Assembly: GCF_020524045.1 (NCBI RefSeq)
Contig: NZ_JAIVKL010000007.1
Location: forward strand, 208,271 to 272,270
Direction: 5' to 3'
DNA length: 64,000 nucleotides
Origin: Metabacillus litoralis
Lineage (GTDB): Bacteria > Bacillota > Bacilli > Bacillales > Bacillaceae
The notes beneath the pieces were generated by a model. It did not search any database, had not been told where the DNA came from, and saw only the letters and a list, made by a program, of their open reading frames with translations. Every line of letters starts with the position of its first letter. Position 1 is the first letter of the stretch. Shown here one piece after another: positions 63,404-64,000 of this stretch. The translations under genes and the position numbers were made by a program.

Positions 63404-63802
63404 ATGAAATTCCGTAAAATCTTCTTATGGGTTATATTATCTATAGTTCTTTGTTTGGGCATTTTATTTCTCATCTTAGACTCTTATATTAGAGTGGAAC
63501 TAGATGAACTTAATGGAAAAGGAGAGCATCAAGCAACCTTTTTCTCTCCATCCGAAGGATATAAAGCAGATGTATACCAAATCAATGAGGGGGGAGCAAC
63601 TCAAGGATATCAAGACAGAGTTTCCATTACTTCTATGAAGGATAATCATAAGGAATTCAATGATGAAACCGTATATTGGTTATATCCTTCAGAGGAAGAT
63701 GTAAGTGTAGAGTGGAAAGATGATAATGAAATTACTATTAATGGACAAACGATAGCTATTAAAGATAAAAAGACATATTATAATTGGAAAAAAGATAAAT
63801 AA
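63404..63802 (+). CDS. DUF5412-like membrane-anchored protein, candidate immunity protein
   Basis: 132 residues from an ATG with AAGGAG upstream. One N-terminal membrane helix (about 6-28) and an extracytoplasmic beta domain with INEGGATQGYQDRVSIT and TVYWLYPSEED, the pattern I associate with DUF5412. No enzymatic motif. Direct succession to the toxin-44-like gene suggests protection of the producer at the membrane, which is inference. Confidence 0.6.
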   Translation: MKFRKIFLWVILSIVLCLGILFLILDSYIRVELDELNGKGEHQATFFSPSEGYKADVYQINEGGATQGYQDRVSITSMKDNHKEFNDETVYWLYPSEEDVSVEWKDDNEITINGQTIAIKDKKTYYNWKKDK

Positions 63803-63848
63803 TTAGCTATATATTATATATGTAAAAAAGCCAATCCAAAATTTAAAG

Positions 63849-64000
63849 TGTACCCTTTGTAAAGGACATTTTAAAAAAAGACTAGGCTGTCTTGATAAGA
63901 TGATCTCTGTATTGAACAGGGGTCATCTTATTTAAATTCCATTGGTATCTATAGTGATTGTAATAGATCATATATTGCTTAATTTCTTTTCTTAGTTCAT
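63849..64000 (-). mobile_element. End of an IS3-family insertion sequence
   Basis: Terminal sequence beginning TGTACCCTTTGTAAAGGACA (IS3-type TG end) next to the 3' end of a transposase gene on the minus strand. The element continues beyond the window. Confidence 0.75.
63882..64000 (-). CDS. IS3-family transposase (orfB), C-terminal part
   Basis: 39 codons up to a TAG complementary to 63882-63884; the rest lies outside the window. The sequence contains IKQYMIYYNHYRYQWNLNKM and TPVQYRDHL, the typical C-terminal end of IS3/IS150-group integrase-like transposases (YN-x-R-h-WNL-K-M-P). Whether the element is intact cannot be seen. Confidence 0.85.
   Translation of the reverse strand, partial: ELRKEIKQYMIYYNHYRYQWNLNKMTPVQYRDHLIKTA

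Overview
The window is low-GC chromosomal DNA from a Bacillaceae bacterium (Bacillus, Metabacillus or a close genus). This is inferred from the gene set: DesKR, HxlR-HxlAB, family II pyrophosphatase PpaC, YocH-like and LysM wall proteins, FbpB and Spo0M family proteins, a CIRCE-type operator, CcpA cre-like sites, two yybP-ykoY manganese riboswitches, strong Shine-Dalgarno sites and frequent TTG/GTG starts. No rRNA or complete tRNA gene is present, and I saw no CRISPR array.

Regions. 0-5.7 kb: end of an aldo/keto reductase gene, an NAD-dependent epimerase, a PrmA-like methyltransferase, a small membrane protein, ppaC, and a TIM-barrel sugar isomerase/epimerase gene with a promoter and an exact cre match. 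5.8-13.1 kb: an acetyltransferase, a membrane diguanylate cyclase, and a TetR regulator followed by an RND efflux pump. 13.6-21 kb: a manganese-riboswitch operon (FbpB and Spo0M families), a LysM protein, desKR, a TerC-family gene behind a second manganese riboswitch, and glycerate kinase. 21-34.5 kb: a lipoprotein, membrane proteins, an AraC/GyrI regulator, a YocH-like LysM-3D protein, htpG behind a CIRCE, a nitrilase/GNAT pair, and the formaldehyde-detoxifying hxlR-hxlAB locus.

34.9-60.3 kb is a large arabinofuranoside (arabinan-type) utilisation locus. A minus-strand operon encodes an MCP-like membrane protein with a degenerate signalling tip, a YesM-type sensor kinase and a YesN-type AraC response regulator. 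Divergently, a ~20 kb plus-strand gene string encodes a YtfQRT-YjfF furanose ABC transporter and then four huge secreted GH43 proteins with LamG, bacterial Ig-like and CBM42/AbfB modules. Three of the four end in an LPxTA-type sorting signal. A LamG-Ig-Ig-GH43 module occurs three times, twice in one 1993-residue protein. Probable logic: the anchored enzymes release furanose sugars, the ABC system imports them, and the membrane sensors and CcpA set expression.

60.4-64 kb looks like the edge of an accessory region: a nitroreductase, a 42-residue cysteine-rich protein, a 42-nt 3' fragment of tRNA-Ala(GGC) (a likely attachment-site footprint), a broken comP remnant, a secreted polymorphic-toxin-44-like protein with a DUF5412 partner, and the end of an IS3-family element.

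Two families of structured, MITE-like intergenic repeats punctuate the window. One is ~330-350 bp with GAGGYTGGGACA-type ends (four copies plus a shorter relative); its outer stem shows compensatory base changes. The other is 162 bp, directly behind stop codons (two full copies plus one degenerate copy between the ytfQ and ytfR genes).
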